Shown one piece after another: positions 1 through 11,482 of a stretch of DNA of 64,000 nucleotides. The stretch is from Lenzites betulinus. Its lineage: Eukaryota; Basidiomycota; Agaricomycetes; Polyporales; Polyporaceae. Under the pieces are notes generated by a model that did not search any database, was not told the DNA's origin, and saw only the letters and a program-made list of their open reading frames with translations. The stretch is from contig JABYQU010000022.1 of assembly GCA_022264855.1 (NCBI GenBank), forward strand, positions 248,001 to 312,000, read 5' to 3'. How positions within the stretch are numbered: position 1 is the stretch's first letter; every line of letters starts with the position of its first letter. The translations under genes were made by a program, and so were the position numbers.

Positions 1-578
1 GGGAGACTCCCTCTCGAGGGGCTTCTTGAGCGCCCTGAGCTCATCTGTGAGGAGCTGATGTGGTTGGCTGGAGTAGTTTGAATGGGCCTCCTGGAGAGCG
101 TCCTCGAGCGCACGGACACGGTTGGCGAGTATGGTGATCTTGTCGTGGAGTGCCTCGGTATTTGCCAATACGAAGCTGCGAGGCTCAATGTAAGGCCGAG
201 AGGAGCGGAGTGTATTAGCTTACCGGTTGCCCTTGCCCGTGGTGAGTGAGCCTAGCGCGGGGGGTTGAGCGCGGATCGCGGGACGGGGGATGCACAATTA
301 ACAACGCACCATCAGGGCAGATGGCGGCACAGCCTTTCTTTACGCAGCTCGCGCAAGGGAACACTCGCGAACAACTTCAGGTCGGCCACCATCAGGATTG
401 CGCGAGGGACGAGAGATGAAGACGGTACTGACCGAAGTTTCAGGCTAGGAACGGGGTAGAACGGCGAATGAGGCGGGGCGGGTGTGGGGGCGATACGAGC
501 GGCTTACCGGCGACACTCGGCACACGAGAGGGTGGCGTTGCGCCGCTTCTTCTGAGCTAGCTGGCTCGCAGAGGACAT
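1..578 (-). CDS. Zn(II)2Cys6 transcription factor, N-terminal part (runs off the window)
   Basis: This is the 5' end of a fungal zinc-cluster DNA-binding regulator expected to act in the nucleus. The first exon starts MSSASQLAQKKRR and enters the cluster at CAEC. Splicing over short introns joins CAECRR to LKLRCSRVFPC, then ASC-VKKGCAAIC. This gives Cys spacing C-x2-C-x6-C-x5-C-x2-C-x8-C, which fits the Zn2Cys6 family. The exon near the window edge reads LTTGKGNRFVLANTEALHDK followed by a heptad-like stretch rich in L, V and R. That is the linker and coiled coil usual after the cluster. The zinc cluster is split over three coding exons, so single-frame reading misses it. The effector (fungal_trans) region would lie outside the window, so the target pathway cannot be named. 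The frame is open upstream of 578 without a stop for about 120 codons, so a longer N-terminus is possible but has no family support. Confidence 0.85.
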
Positions 579-2043
579 CGCTGGTGGGCGGGCAGCCAGG
601 GGCCGGTGCGGATGAGCAGGAGCAGGAGGAGATGGGAGGAGGCACGGGGAGGTAAGCGGAAAGCGACGAAGCTGGGCGCGCTGAGACCATCTACTCACGC
701 TGTCCCACTCTAATAGGCACAGCTTCCTCCTTCTCTGCCGCACAGCCGAGGGCTCCGAGTCCATCTCTGCGTCCGACTCCCATCCCGACGCCCTCTCTCC
801 TCGCGAGCCCACCGCTCCCGTGCACGCGTACCTGCCCAAGCCCGCCCTCGACCCCCTCCCCGGTCCAGGCGTCTCCGGGTGCTGAACATACCCCATGATG
901 ATTGGATGTGCGGGGCGAATCAGGAACTGTCGCGACAAAGATGGACGAGCAGCGTGTTGTGGTGGGAGCGAATCTCGGCCTCAGACTGCTCGGACTGTTC
1001 CTCCGCGCCCATCATGGTCAATCCGTATGACTGACATGTTCAATCCCAGGTGCTATTACTGCTAAACAACGCGCGGGGAGTTCCGCAACGCGGTAACACT
1101 ACCTGCTGCGCGCGCGCAATCCTTGCCTGTATCCTGTGACCCGTACTGAATACAACGGTTGAATCATTCGTCGAACGGCTTCCTTATCCCCTTAAGGAAG
1201 ATGCCATTAAAGCAAAGGTCCACCGAACGAGGCACCCATTACTCTTTAACTCTACGTCGTACTGACTCAAAGTTACGTACGCTGTTCATTGTCATGATGT
1301 ACGGACATCAGCTTGGCGCTCTTTTGTGGCCTTCAGTGATCATTCGCGAGGGGTACACGGTGAGCATTAGACATTGGGGATAGGCTAAATGGGTCCAGAA
1401 GTTGAGACAACAAGTAACCTTTCGGCCGACTTACCGTGTTTTGAGTGAGTTGCAAATAATTCTTATCTAGTGTTCACTTATTGTTTCAGTTTCTGAAATG
1501 GTTTTGCTCGGTCGGCCACGAGCCACTGCCTGCCGTGGTAGCAGATATTTGAGCAGGTAGTACTGCGATACTGAGAAGCATGAGCGGACGCTTCGCTCAC
1601 GCGCGACGCGCACTGTCTATGCTAGTAAAGCGTACCACTCATGTTGCTTCCTGCATGGCTTGAAAATAATGCCGTCTAGCTACTGCTACGATATAGGGGG
1701 TTCACCTACATGCACACTTTTACCATTTTCTGCGTTGAGTAGTAGTAGGATTGAATATCTTCCGCTCATTTCGGGATAAGCCCCGCGCTTGGCGCCCATG
1801 ATGGAAAGGTACCCGCGCGCCGTAAACAGGATTGCAAGTTACAACTCCGGCCCATCGACGTTGCACTCCTTCGCTCTCGCCCTCCCCCTCACGCTCCCTG
1901 CTCGTGATTTCGTTCTCGCTAGATTTCTGGGAGTATCTAGCTGCCAGCTACGCCTCGTTTGTAGCTGAGCGGACATACCGGTATTACTGGGGAAGCCTCC
2001 GTACCTCTAACGGTTCGCCCACTTCCCATCTTCTGCGGCCGAC
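579..2043. other. Intergenic, divergent upstream region of the transcription factor and MSC2
   Basis: Both flanking genes point outward, so this holds both promoters. Part of it (about 1,000-1,800) is less GC-rich than the genes around it. No conserved protein, RNA gene or repeat was recognised. A plus-strand stretch at 619-884 has a plausible donor and acceptor, but its product is Pro/Ala/Ser-rich and unrecognised, so I do not call it a gene. Confidence 0.5.
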
Positions 2044-5000
2044 ATGGACTCTATGGATGCGCGAACGCGCGGAAAGATTCATATCAACCCTTCCGGCTCG
2101 CTGAATTCCTCGTACGTCCAGTCCTCGTGCATACATCGTAACGCGCTCACCGTTCCCCGCACCCATTAGCTCGGTGATCAACCGCCGACTGCTCGCCGAC
2201 ATTCTGCTTGTCATCGTACTCAATGCGGGGAAGGACTATCTCATGTACGACACTGGAGTCTTCTGGGTGCTTGTCAGGATCTTAGCTTGCGGGGGACTCG
2301 CTGTCATCGTCTGGCTGGTCACCTCGGGTCAATTGCAGAAGAAACAGGTTGCAGAGGCACGTTTGTTCAGTCCTGACTCCCGATCAATGGTGTCGGTTCC
2401 AACGCCTCTACAGTGGTCGGTCGTCGGAATGAGCTCTCTCTTGCTGTTTCTGCGTCACGCAGGGCTACTGACCGCGCTATACCGACTGCCCTCGACGCGG
2501 TACGTCCACACCGCCTAACTTTATTCGATGACCTCATTAATTGCATCCACGAACAGAGTGATCTTGTTCACCCACTTCTCACCGATTTGGTTCAAGTCGT
2601 TGACCAGCCTGACATCAGTGAGTGATTGACCTGGAATACTCTTCTATCTTCGTGTTGATGTTTCATAGGTCAAGCGAACATCTGCCATCTTCCTGTCCCT
2701 GGGGTTCTCCTTTCTATGGGACACTGGGTTTGTACCCAGCAACTTCCACAACTATCTCCCAGCCTATGGCGCCCTTGCTGTGGAAGCGTTGTCTTCGGCT
2801 GCCCTGGAGCACACTGAAGGCGTCTTGTCACCATCTCTGGGACAACCAATGTCAGCGGCCTTGTCGACTCTGGGTGCATGTGTGTTCAGTCTCCCCTTGT
2901 ATCTACTCCGACACCTCCTGGTGAGAATTTACTTGAGACCTGCTATCACATCCGCTAATATATCAAGTGCAGGTGGGAGATTCGACTCATCGCATGCCTA
3001 CCCTAACCTCCCTCGTTGTGCTCCCTTGTCTGGCCTATGTGCTGTTGTACTACAACCCTCGAGCAACCGTCAGCACGAACATAGCGGTCACGTCCCCTCG
3101 GTACATTGTCTCATCCTATGTGACCACTTTTGCTTCAGCCACTCTGCTTGGGTACCTCGCATTTGGGCATGCTCCCAAGCTCATCGACTTCCTGACTTTT
3201 GGCATGCTGCTATACGGTACGGCCTACCCACAAGCACTCCCTCCATACGCTTACCTTGCCATTTGTAGGGATGTATCCAAGGTTTACCGAACCATCTGCA
3301 GGCGCAGGCACCTACTATGCAGCTACGAGCCGTCTCATGCGCGCCTACCTCAAAGACATACTATCCAACCCGGAGTCTCGCAAGATATTCTACTTCCTCA
3401 TGCTCAACATGTGCTACATGCTGGTACAGATGCTTTACGGCATCTGGACTAACAGTCTAGGACTCATCTCAGATGGTCGGTGTCTCGTGACACTCAAACA
3501 GCTTCTGCTAACCACCCTCATACCCTTCCAGCCATTCACATGGCATTTGACTGCATGGCTATCGGTGTCGGCCTTATTGCATCTGTCATGGCTCGATGGC
3601 CACCGAACGAAAGATTCACCTATGGGTACGTTTAGGCTAATGAAAGAACGAGAGGAGACCATTATACTGACAATGTCCTACAGCTACGGTCGGATTGAGA
3701 CTCTTTCTGGCTTTGCAAACGGCATATTCCTGATCCTGATCTCGGTCTTCATCATTTTCGAGGCAATTCAGCGTTTGTAAGTTGGCTCTGCTATGTCCCC
3801 CAGCTGGACCACTAACCACCTCGTGTAGGCTCGACCCCCCAGAAATGAACACCAGTCAGCTGCTCCTCGTCAGCTCCCTAGGACTTGGCGTCAACTTATT
3901 CGGCATGTTCGCAATGGGCGGACATCACCATGTGAGCTTTCCTCCTTGGTCTCTTCATGTTGTTTTACTGAGTTCGGGCAGGGCGGCCATTCGCACTCTC
4001 ATGGTCATAGTCATGGCCCTTCTGCACCTCCTACCCCACTCCCCTCTGCCTCAGTACATGACCACGGCCATAGTCATAGTCACGACGACCACAGCCATAG
4101 TCACAGTCATGACGACCACAACCACAGCCATAGCCACGAGCACGAGCACGAGCACGGACATACACTCCCCCACAACGAGCCGCTCTCACCACCTCCAAGC
4201 GCTGCAGCCCATTCGCACTCTCACTCACACGCGCACTCACCACCTCCCCCAAGTCCTGATGTCCACTCGCACTCGCATGCCTCAACATCCTCACACTCGC
4301 ACTCGCATTCACATGCACATCCGGCCTCCCACCCGGACGATACCCCCACCCCCGCACCAGCACCCCGCTCCGGGCTGCACTCCCGCCCCCAATCGCTCGA
4401 AATCAAGATCGACGTCCCCTCCTCCCCTCCCTCCCCCATCCTCAGCCCCACATCTCCCCCCGCGCACGGGCACGCCCACTCCCACTCCCATGCACACGCG
4501 CACGCGCACGCACCGACGCCCATACCGGCGCACCTCGCCCCCGACGGCGCGATCTCCCCGCTCACGCCGAGCTACCGCTTCGGGCACGACGAGCACTTCG
4601 AGACGCACCACGCGCACAGCGCGCCGAACCTGCACGACCACTCGCACGTGCATGACAGCGCGCACGAGGGCCACTCGCACAACATGCGCGGCGTCTTCCT
4701 GCACGTCATGGCCGTACGTCTCTCCCTGCTCTGCTTGCGTCTGGCCCTTGCGCACGCGACGCTAACGGCTAACGTCTTCTACCCCGCAGGACACGCTCGG
4801 CTCGGTAGGCGTGATCGTGTCGACACTGCTGATCCAGCTGTACGGCTGGACGGGCTTCGACCCCATCGCCTCGCTCTTCATCGCGATCCTCATCGCGGCA
4901 AGCGTCGTCCCGCTCGTCATCGACACCGGCAAGGTGCTCGCGCTCGATCTCGACACGCGCGAGAAGTCCATCCAGGGCGCGCTCTCCGAGGTGCGTTCTC

Positions 5001-5307
5001 TCCGCTCTTGTTCTCACTTCAGAAGCGCACGCTAACAAGCCCACATTAGCTTTCAAGCATTGAGGGCCTCGCGTCGTACACTACGCCCCGGTTCTGGCCG
5101 AAGGACTCCGCGAGCATCATCGGCACAATCCACGTCCAGCTCGCGCCCTCCGCCGCGTCCCGCGACCCCGGGGGGCCGCACTCAAGTGCCCGCCCGACGT
5201 TCGCGAAGGTGGACCGCGTCGTCGAGCGCGTCGATAAGCTGCTCCGGAGCCGCATCTCCGGCCTCGAAGAGCTCACCATCCAGGTCGAGGAGACGTCCCC
5301 CCTATGA
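2044..5307 (+). CDS. MSC2: MSC2-type zinc transporter (cation diffusion facilitator)
   Basis: This is a multi-pass CDF zinc transporter of the Msc2/ZnT5 type, which in yeast moves zinc into the ER and early secretory pathway. Twelve exons join in frame: 2044-2111, 2170-2499, 2557-2617, 2669-2920, 2973-3216, 3269-3475, 3532-3625, 3684-3776, 3829-3931, 3982-4713, 4790-4990 and 5050-5307. They give 880 residues. The N-terminal half is a run of hydrophobic segments. The CDF core begins at GLISDAIHMAFDCMA, holding the Asp and His of the HxxxD metal site, and continues with YGYGRIETLSGFANG. The second half has HVMADTLGSVGVIVS with another H/D pair. A very long His-rich cytosolic loop (exon 10) separates the halves. 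The C-terminal tail is the soluble CDF domain. The protein is longer than yeast Msc2 mainly because of the loop. It converges on RCD1. Confidence 0.93.
3985..4700 (+). repeat. His-rich low-complexity coding repeat in MSC2
   Basis: Tandem CAC/CAT-rich codons encode many HSHSH, HDH and HEHEH units interrupted by Pro/Ser-rich spacers. The stretch lies between two membrane segments of the CDF core, where zinc transporters carry a metal-binding loop. The repeat leaves long open frames on both strands here; those are shadows. Confidence 0.85.
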
Positions 5308-5709
5308 GAGCAGCATCCGTGTACCTACGTTCCCAGTGCCTCCGCTTGGATAGCCCGCCGTCTGTCGCACGCGGAGAGATGGTTCAATAACTGTACTTTA
5401 TTACACGGGAAGACGTTCGCCATTCACATTCCGCTGTCGTCAGAGCGCGCGCGCCACTCTATGTACACACCCCCGCCCGCCCTGCACCGCGCGACACATT
5501 AGGTCCGAATCGTACTAGGTAAATACTGCGTACGGTGTGAAGAAGTAAGTCCTTTTCGCCCGCTGCACCCCGCGCCGACCGCAACGCACGCACGCTGCGG
5601 CGAGGAGGGCGGGCAACGGGGCCAGGGTCCGCCCAGGAGCATACTAAAACAGAGCAAAAATACAAGCACCCGGGGTAAAGATCGTCCGCAAGATTCGTGA
5701 ATGCACACG
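5308..5709. other. Convergent intergenic region MSC2/RCD1
   Basis: This 402-bp stretch holds the two 3' untranslated regions. A minus-strand open frame crosses it, but it has no recognisable product. Confidence 0.5.
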
Positions 5710-7002
5710 TTACTGCTCGTTCAGGTTGTTGAGCAGGGTCGTCAGGCACCGCTTGGTCACCATGTCGCCCTGACAGAACTGTCAAAACTCTGACAGGATA
5801 CAGAGCAAACGATGAGCATACCTTGAGCAACGCATTGAAGGTGTTGTCGCGAAGGGGATCTGGCAAGCACGCCCTGAGAGCTTCACGAGCCCTGATAAAG
5901 GCGGTTAGGTTGAATGGACGATGTTGAACAAACGGCCGGGGCCACACACCTCAGGTTGTCGCTCAGGCGCAGGTAGCACCTCACGACGTGCTTCAAAAGG
6001 CGTACAGCCTGGGTCTCCACGAGCTGGTTGACCATGTTGCTCAACACCGTTCCGACCGCGTAGAAGCGCTCGTAAGTGTGGCAGATGTACGTCAAGCCGG
6101 TCTCGTCGAGCAGGATCTTCTGGACGATGAAGATGGCGACCGTCTTGGACAGCTCTGAGCCGGTCTCCATGATCCGCAGGCAGAGCGGGATAATCTCGGT
6201 GGACAGGAGGAAGTGAATGACGGTGGTATTATCGTTTTGCTGCAGCGGCACGCGTGAGCACAGGGCAACGCGGGACGCCAGAGGTGTCGTTTACCTTGAC
6301 TAGCGCCCCAATAACGCCGAGCGAGGTCAGGCGGAGGTATTCAAAGGGGCGTGTTTTGGAGGTCGTGTTCAAGAAGGGGTATAAGAAAAGAGGGATATGT
6401 GCTGTGGTAGCCGAATAAGCGAGCGTTCCAAACGCGGGCGGCGGAGTTGAACATACCGTTGAGGAACAGCTGACGAGTCTCGGGGTGGGATGCTACACAT
6501 TGAAGGAGAGCGAGGGCATTGCAGACGCGATTTGATACATGGGCGGTGAGATTAGGTGGTGATAGTAGGGGGTAGACAGAAACGATCTCCTGCAGGAGCG
6601 CGGGCATGATGCCTGCAGACCACACTTTGTCAGCAACAGGCATCCAACACACGCAAAACGCGTGTCAAGGGCGTACGCACCAAAGGAGTGCCACAGGACT
6701 AGCGCGAGGTCGTCATATTGTTCGCGCTTCTTGCTGAGCTCGAGCAGCGCAGTCTCACGCGTCTCGGCGTTCAAGAGGTCGATGACGAGGGTATAGATCT
6801 TGCTCTCCTCGTTCACGCTGAGCGGGGGGTTGGGGGTGTTCCCGGGGAGGAAGACGCCCGAATGTGGGGTAGTATGGGAGAGCGGAGGGAGGCCCGTCGC
6901 CCCCGGGGAGTCGGGGAAGGCCTGGACGCCGCGCTGGTAGGGGTTGTACTGGAGATTGTGCTGCATGTACGAGACAGGCTTGGGAGAGATGAGCCCCGCC
7001 AT
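5710..7002 (-). CDS. RCD1: CCR4-NOT subunit RCD1/CNOT9 (Caf40)
   Basis: This is the armadillo-repeat scaffold subunit of the CCR4-NOT deadenylase complex, acting in mRNA decay and translational repression. Six exons join in frame: 7002-6681, 6612-6457, 6401-6295, 6239-5950, 5891-5822 and 5769-5710. They give 334 residues, against about 299 in human CNOT9. The core starts at [16 protein letters not shown] and continues through [91 protein letters not shown] and [19 protein letters not shown], ending LLNNLNEQ. These are the near-invariant helices of the family. The first ATG in the frame is at 7002. The frame stays open upstream to a TGA near 7155 with no ATG, so a spliced upstream exon could lengthen the Pro/Ser-rich N-terminus. 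Confidence 0.95.
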
Positions 7003-7400
7003 GGGGGAGAGGAAGGGGGGCAGCACAGGCAGCGTGAACGACGGCGGCGGCAGCGACGAGACGGCCGAGAGCGATGGCGGGGTTGGGCAAGACGACGTCG
7101 GGAATGAGAAACACGCTTGCGCGTCTATCTGAACCCTCTTCTGTGCCTGCTGCTTATGTCACCCGAGCACTTCCGCCGGGTCGCACAACCTCAGATCCCC
7201 ATCGGTCTCGGTCACTCAAGCAGGAACGTGCACAGGGCAGCAGTAATATATTGTAGAAATGTCCAACGGGGCCTGACACAGAGCACGGCACAATCTAGGG
7301 GAAACATCCAAGTCTATCAGAGCACAGAAATCAAACACCCTCTCCGTCGGCCAACACGGCGCGCCGACACGCCGCCGCAGACAAACTCCCTTTGAAGCCG
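7003..7400. other. Intergenic region between serine ammonia-lyase and RCD1
   Basis: This is a 398-bp head-to-tail spacer on the minus strand. It should hold the 3' end of the serine deaminase transcript and the promoter or 5' leader of RCD1. The RCD1 frame stays open over roughly the first 150 bp without an ATG. Confidence 0.5.
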
Positions 7401-10400
7401 TCAACAGGCAGGGACGGTGAGCGGAATCTTGACCGTTCGCTGCACGGTATATCTCGTAAGTGCGTGTCAATCTCGCGCTTCCCAGCCCACTCACCGCCAA
7501 CCCCTTTGCGATTCACGAGATAATGTCAGTTTAGCGTCAGCCCTTCACACCCGACGTTCATAACGCGACGCACCGAAAGGCTCGTCTCCTTGTATTTCAC
7601 GCTCATGTCCGCGGCCGTCAGCCGCATCGCCTCGATGGCCTCGTCCAGAGTCACGCTGTACACGTTCTGGCTCGCCATCGATAATTGTGCGGCGGTCACA
7701 GCTTTCACGGCTGCCCAATCCAATTCTAATCAGAACTGCTCTCCATACGGGTCTAGCCTCGGGGAACGCACCTCCCAGACTGTTCCGCTCCTAATAACGC
7801 AACTCGCGGTCAGCCGACGGTGTTCACCGACGCTAATCCAAGACAACGGAAACTCACTATACACGGCACCTGGACCAGCCCGTCGATGGGATCGCACGTC
7901 AGGCCCAAGTTGTGTTCTATTCAATAGCGGGCATCCCGGCGGCACGACGACCTTGTCAGCATCACAAATTCGCTGCACTCGGTGACGGCCAAAAGCCCTG
8001 ACCTATGCCAATCTCGGCCGCTTGCAGGACGGTTTCCGGCGATGCTACGGCATATCATGAGACACTAATCATCCCCGTCGAACTGAGCGTCAAGACGTAC
8101 CACCCATGCACGCGGCGAACCCCGCACTGGCCATCGAGCACGCAACTGCAGGGGGACGTCCGCGGGGTCAGCATATATTTCCGACCGCGATGGCAGCATC
8201 TGCTCACCTCCGACCTCGGCCTGGCACCCACCCTCGGCGGCAGAGATCGTACTTCCCCTCTTGAACAACATGCCGACCGCCTGATGGAAGCTAGTCAGCC
8301 CTGAGCACACACACCGAGGGCATTCGAAATATGGAGACGCACAGCGGCCGTGAGCAGGAACGTTACCACAGATTTTTCGGGGTCATCACTAACGAACTGG
8401 AGGCGCGCGGCCAAAGCTTCTTCAGCATGCTCGAACTTCACAGGAGCAGCGTGACACTTACCTCGACAATATATTTCAGGACAGCGGGAATGACACCCGC
8501 GGCGCCGTTCGTCGGCGATGTCACGATGCGACCGCCACTCGCGTTAACCTCATTCACCGCGATGGCATAACATGACAAAAAGTCCATCGCCGGGATCATC
8601 GTCTTGCGCTACAGGTAGAGCCAACATCCATTCAGTTAGGCTCGGCCGCAGTCCGACGTCGGACACCTACTGGGGGCATAGGCGTGACAGGGTGATCCAA
8701 GGTGCCAATGACGCGCGTTGGCCGCGACGCAGAGATCTTGCCACCGAACCCAACCCCACTCGCGTTCCCGCCCGCAGACGGAGGGACATGGGCAGCAAAC
8801 CCATCAGGCGCGTCTATCTGTTCCGCGGTCATTGCCTGTCCTGCGCCGATCTGCTGCAGATGGGGGGACGCGAGCCCAGGGTAGAACCTGCGCAAAAGTC
8901 ACGGACCGCGGTATCACCACCCGCAAACGTACACCGACGGAAATTAAGCAGCGAGAGCACGGACTCACCCGCGCATCAGGCGGCGATAGAGCATGGGCGC
9001 GCGTCGTCGCAGGCCCAGCCGGCCAGGAAGCTTCTCCTCCGCAGAGGACACCCCGGTGCGTATGCATTCGTCCATAACGCCCCATATGCGCATCAACTAG
9101 AATAGCGCGTCAGCACTCGCACGTTGACCCGGGCCAGACCCGCGGTAAGCCGGAGAATGAAGGGCGGTCACCCATAGAAGGGGCTCGGGGAGAATTTCGA
9201 GGGGAGAAACGATCAAAGAGGCGTTAAGGACAGCAAAAAAGGGTACCTTCTCGTGTATGTCTTCGTGCGAGTACCCGAAGTGCAGTTCATTGTCGTACAC
9301 GATCTGGGCGATGGTCATCTAGACCGCGCGGACAAGATTGAGGTTAGTGTGCGCGCCGTCCGTCCCCATGGTGATCGAAGCACCAGGCGTACGAACGGCG
9401 GCGGCAAAGCCACGACGCAGAGCGGGTTGTACGTACGTTATGCTTCTTGGTCAGGGCGAGAAGGCTATCCCCGGACTGTACGCACGCGTCTTTGCCGTCA
9501 GTCTCATTCTCTCCACATGCTCGGAAAGTGCTCGGGTGACGTACAACGAACGGGTATGGGGGCTGTATGGGGTCTGGAGCCTGCGGGGCCTCCCCAGGAC
9601 CAGGCTCGGGACTGTGCGTGTGCTGCAGCCGCGCGCCATGGACGATGCTCTTGTCCACGCCCTTGTAGAACAGGTTCTCGTCGACTATCTCCGCCGTGTG
9701 AGCACAGCGCTCGGCCGCTGGGTACAGGGCTGGCGCGCCCACCTTTCGTCTTCTCGTTCACCACGAAGCCACCCCCGACGCTGATTAGGTCATATTGCGC
9801 AGACAAACCGTCAGCGAGCAGATCATTTACGCTTTCCCCCTCTGCCCCCGCATGTTCCGGGCGAACGCCGAGCGGGGCGAGCGGGGGCGACGCGGGCACA
9901 CACCTGAAGTACTCATTAGTCGCGAGCAGTTCGCCGTCCTCGCCAAAGGCCGAGAAGCGCATGCCGTTGGGATGCGTGCGGAGAACCTGATCCCAGCGCC
10001 ACACCATATCGCGGTCCATGTCGTACGTGATGTGGTGGCGGCCGCCCAGCAGCAGCGTCTTGTTATCGAGGATGGCGGCATACCGCGACGGGATGGTGCC
10101 CGTGTCGATGGTCTCGGGATCAGAGCCTGCAAAAATGGCGGGCATCAGCGCGCAGCGTTCAGCAACCGCGCACGGAAGCAGTATCCAATTCACCCTCGAG
10201 CCCGAGAAGGATGGCCTGTGGCGTATGATGACTGCGTTGCGGGGTGACCATCAGACTGGGAGGACACTATGAACGCGGGAGATCGCACCCTTTTCCTGCA
10301 AACGGGGCCATGCCATTAATTCGCGGTGTTGTGACTCTGGCGCGTCGGGAAATCACGCACCCGTCGCTGCCAGCGAGCCGTACCTATGGGCCAGTTAGAG

Positions 10401-10996
10401 TACTTCTGGATGCTCCGAAGAAATATGCTTACAGGGTAATCTTGACAGTTTTGACCTGGGGATTACTCGCGAGGTTGAGTGTATTCCCATAGCAATGAAT
10501 TAACACGAGCCTACCTTCTCGAGCAGCCCATGGTCGTCCAAATCGCCGATAAAGATTTTCCCCGCCCGCATAGGGCCGACCGTATGAGACGAACTGGGCC
10601 CAACTACGCACCCACAACTTAACGAGCCAATCCCACGGCCCGGAATTGGAACGCAAATGGAGCAACAAACGCACCTCCAATGCTGAACAAATCGAACGTA
10701 GAAATCACCGCATGCTCGTGTTCCTTCTCATGAGAGCCGACCGAGGTGAGTTCGTCGGCGGGAATCGCGTCCCCATCCTCCTCGTCGGCGGGGCGTCGGG
10801 ACACCGCGTTGGCCCCGCTATCGTCTAGACTGGCGGCGGAAGCGGCGAAGGAACGCGTGCCTGCGATCGTCCCTCCAGCGGTGACGCGGCGACTCAACGA
10901 GGCTATGGAAACGCGTGAATAAGACAGACGGGGAGGGAGATGGGCCGCCACAGCGCGACGGGCGTGCGGGAGGCGGAGGCGCGTTGCTGCCAGCAT
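7401..10996 (-). CDS. L-serine ammonia-lyase, iron-sulfur-dependent, single-chain type
   Basis: It converts L-serine to pyruvate and ammonia using a [4Fe-4S] cluster; this is the bacterial SdaA type, not the PLP type. The start at 10996 opens an Arg/Ser/Ala-rich, acid-poor leader ([20 protein letters not shown]) that suggests mitochondrial import. Many short exons then give, in order: [167 protein letters not shown]; and [20 protein letters not shown]. The three internal cluster cysteines (GGCQ, LTCD, VPCIE) are present. I place the stop at 7401, not at the first in-frame stop (7526). Splicing 7573-7504 and 7494-7440 inserts a 9-nt exon and ends the protein in VPAC, giving the C-terminal cysteine known as the fourth ligand in this family. 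An extra exon of 217 nt (8887-8671) has no bacterial counterpart I recognise. Confidence 0.92.
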
Positions 10997-11482
10997 GGTG
11001 GTGGCCTAACGCAACTCGGTGTGCGTGCTGCTAGCTAGTATGTCCGCTGTCGAGGTATTCTAGTCGTCCTGTAGAATGCGCCGCTCACACTGCCCAAAGG
11101 CACTGTCGGATGGGAGAGAATGAGGTAAATCGGTGCATTTCTCGAGAGGAACAAGATGACCGCGCGGAGCTTGCCCGCGTCCTGAAACACTATTCTAACC
11201 CTGACCCTAGCCTCCGTCTACCGCCACCAGCATGTGACCGCGCTCCGCTTTTTCGTCGCGCGTCTCGGACGCGTCGTGCTCAGGCTCTACGACCATCTCA
11301 GATCTCACTCGGTGCTAGGACTCTGGTTTTGCTGGTTTCTTTGCGCAAGGACCCTTCGGTTATATTTTTCTGGGCTCAGGGAACTATCAGTTGGTTAGAT
11401 TTAACACTAGACTATAGACATTCGGAGCAAAAACCCAGCGCTGCTTTAACGCATCCCCCAAGCATCCCACTCGCATCTACAC
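10997..11482. promoter_or_regulatory. Divergent promoter region (serine ammonia-lyase / SET protein)
   Basis: These 486 bp separate two start codons on opposite strands. They must carry the 5' leaders and promoters of both genes. I see no convincing TATA box or named operator. Confidence 0.4.

Noticed and set aside
619..884. Plus-strand two-exon small gene opposite the transcription factor start
   Set aside because: A donor and acceptor exist, but the product is Pro/Ser-rich, unrecognised, and overlaps the 5' part of the better supported zinc-cluster gene.
3946..4755. Long frames on both strands over the MSC2 His-rich exon
   Set aside because: Shadows of the CAC/CAT repeat; only the frame that continues the CDF transporter across the introns is real.
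7526..7723. Stop at 7526 as the end of the serine ammonia-lyase
   Set aside because: It leaves the tail [15 protein letters not shown], unlike the family; splicing to the micro-exon and last exon gives the conserved ending with a terminal Cys.
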